64,000 bases of DNA from a virus, in IMG/VR virus record IMGVR_UViG_3300020548_000009, positions 1 through 64,000 of that record. One strand, given 5' to 3'. Shown in pieces: positions 63,751-64,000 of this stretch (position 1 is its first letter; every line of letters begins with the position of its first letter). Both the position numbers and the translations under genes were made by a program. The notes beneath the pieces are model-generated. The model did not search any database and was not told where the DNA came from. It was given only the letters and a program-made list of their open reading frames with translations.

Positions 63751-64000
63751 ATGGGAATAAACCGTGTCGTCGGCCTTGTTTCTCTTGGAGTAATGGGGTC
63801 ATCGCTTGCGTCATCATTGCTTTCGTCTGGGCATTCGGTTATATGGGCCTCCCATGGTCGTTCACAAAAAACAATTGACAGGGCTCGCTCTGTGGGCGCC
63901 ATTGATGTTGGGACAATCAAAGAACTTTCAGACCGTTCTGATGTAATTATGTCTGTTGGGTTTGGCAATAGCGGGCCAGAAACCGCAGAACGTTTGATAC
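63751..64000 (+). CDS. NAD-binding dehydrogenase (6PGDH/HIBADH family), partial
   Basis: The ORF runs off the window end. VVGLVSLGVMGSSLASSLLS is a dinucleotide-binding GxxxxGxxG motif, followed by a 30-residue helix-strand-helix (HSVIWASHGRSQKTIDRA) and SDVIMSVG, the pattern of 6-phosphogluconate or 3-hydroxyisobutyrate dehydrogenases. ATG at 63751, divergent from the PhyH-like gene. TATCAT lies 6 bases before the ATG. Confidence 0.7.
   Translation, partial: MGINRVVGLVSLGVMGSSLASSLLSSGHSVIWASHGRSQKTIDRARSVGAIDVGTIKELSDRSDVIMSVGFGNSGPETAERLI

Overview
The window is most of a tailed double-stranded DNA phage genome (siphovirus-like: tape measure, distal tail protein, tail assembly chaperones), probably infecting an actinobacterium. 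Host evidence: a WhiB-family iron-sulfur regulator, a TIGR04338-type metallohydrolase-like protein, many promoters of -35/-10 type that place the start codon only 6-7 bases after the -10 (leaderless mRNAs), and a secreted protein with the Thr/Val/Pro-rich linkers common in Actinobacteria. Terminase, portal, capsid, DNA polymerase, integrase and tRNA genes are not visible, so the genome continues outside the window. Nearly all genes are on the minus strand, so transcription runs right to left.

Bases 1-20,200 are an early-type region of about 40 small minus-strand genes. They are separated by modular intergenic cassettes. In transcript order a cassette holds a GC-rich hairpin, sometimes a 50-65 bp dispersed element (nine copies in the window), a sigma70-like promoter with a 17-base spacer, a short 5' hairpin with compensatory changes, a Shine-Dalgarno site and the gene. 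One promoter subclass carries TGTCTAACA inside the spacer. The region also holds two or three plus-strand small-RNA loci, two minus-strand RNA candidates without a convincing ORF, a DnaA-box palindrome at 11,462-11,482, and a repeat locus at 13,875-14,104 beside a ribbon-helix-helix gene.

Bases 20,200-23,000 hold four plus-strand genes (HQxxH metallopeptidase-like, winged-helix-like, a 2-oxoglutarate oxygenase, one unknown) and a minus-strand SprT-like protein. Bases 23,000-32,500 are one or more long minus-strand operons: HIRAN protein, DnaD-like and G39P-like replication proteins, a tandem ParB-domain protein, a ParB-methyltransferase fusion, a CmoA-like carboxy-SAM synthase, RusA-like resolvase, WhiB protein and a SpeD-like pyruvoyl decarboxylase.

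Bases 32,500-47,200 are tail and lysis genes: a two-domain oxygenase, a VTPP-repeat tail protein, Dit, tape measure, frameshifted chaperones, major tail protein, VanY-type endolysin and two holin candidates. Bases 47,200-64,000 hold a SNF2 ATPase, a large secreted Thr-rich membrane protein, two tandem glycosyltransferases, five 2OG-Fe(II) oxygenases, a PhyH-like protein, a methyltransferase-like protein, a DUF6065-like protein, a plus-strand glutathione-peroxidase-like gene and the start of an NAD-binding dehydrogenase. The oxygenases, glycosyltransferases and proline/threonine-rich surface proteins may form a protein-decoration system; this is inference.
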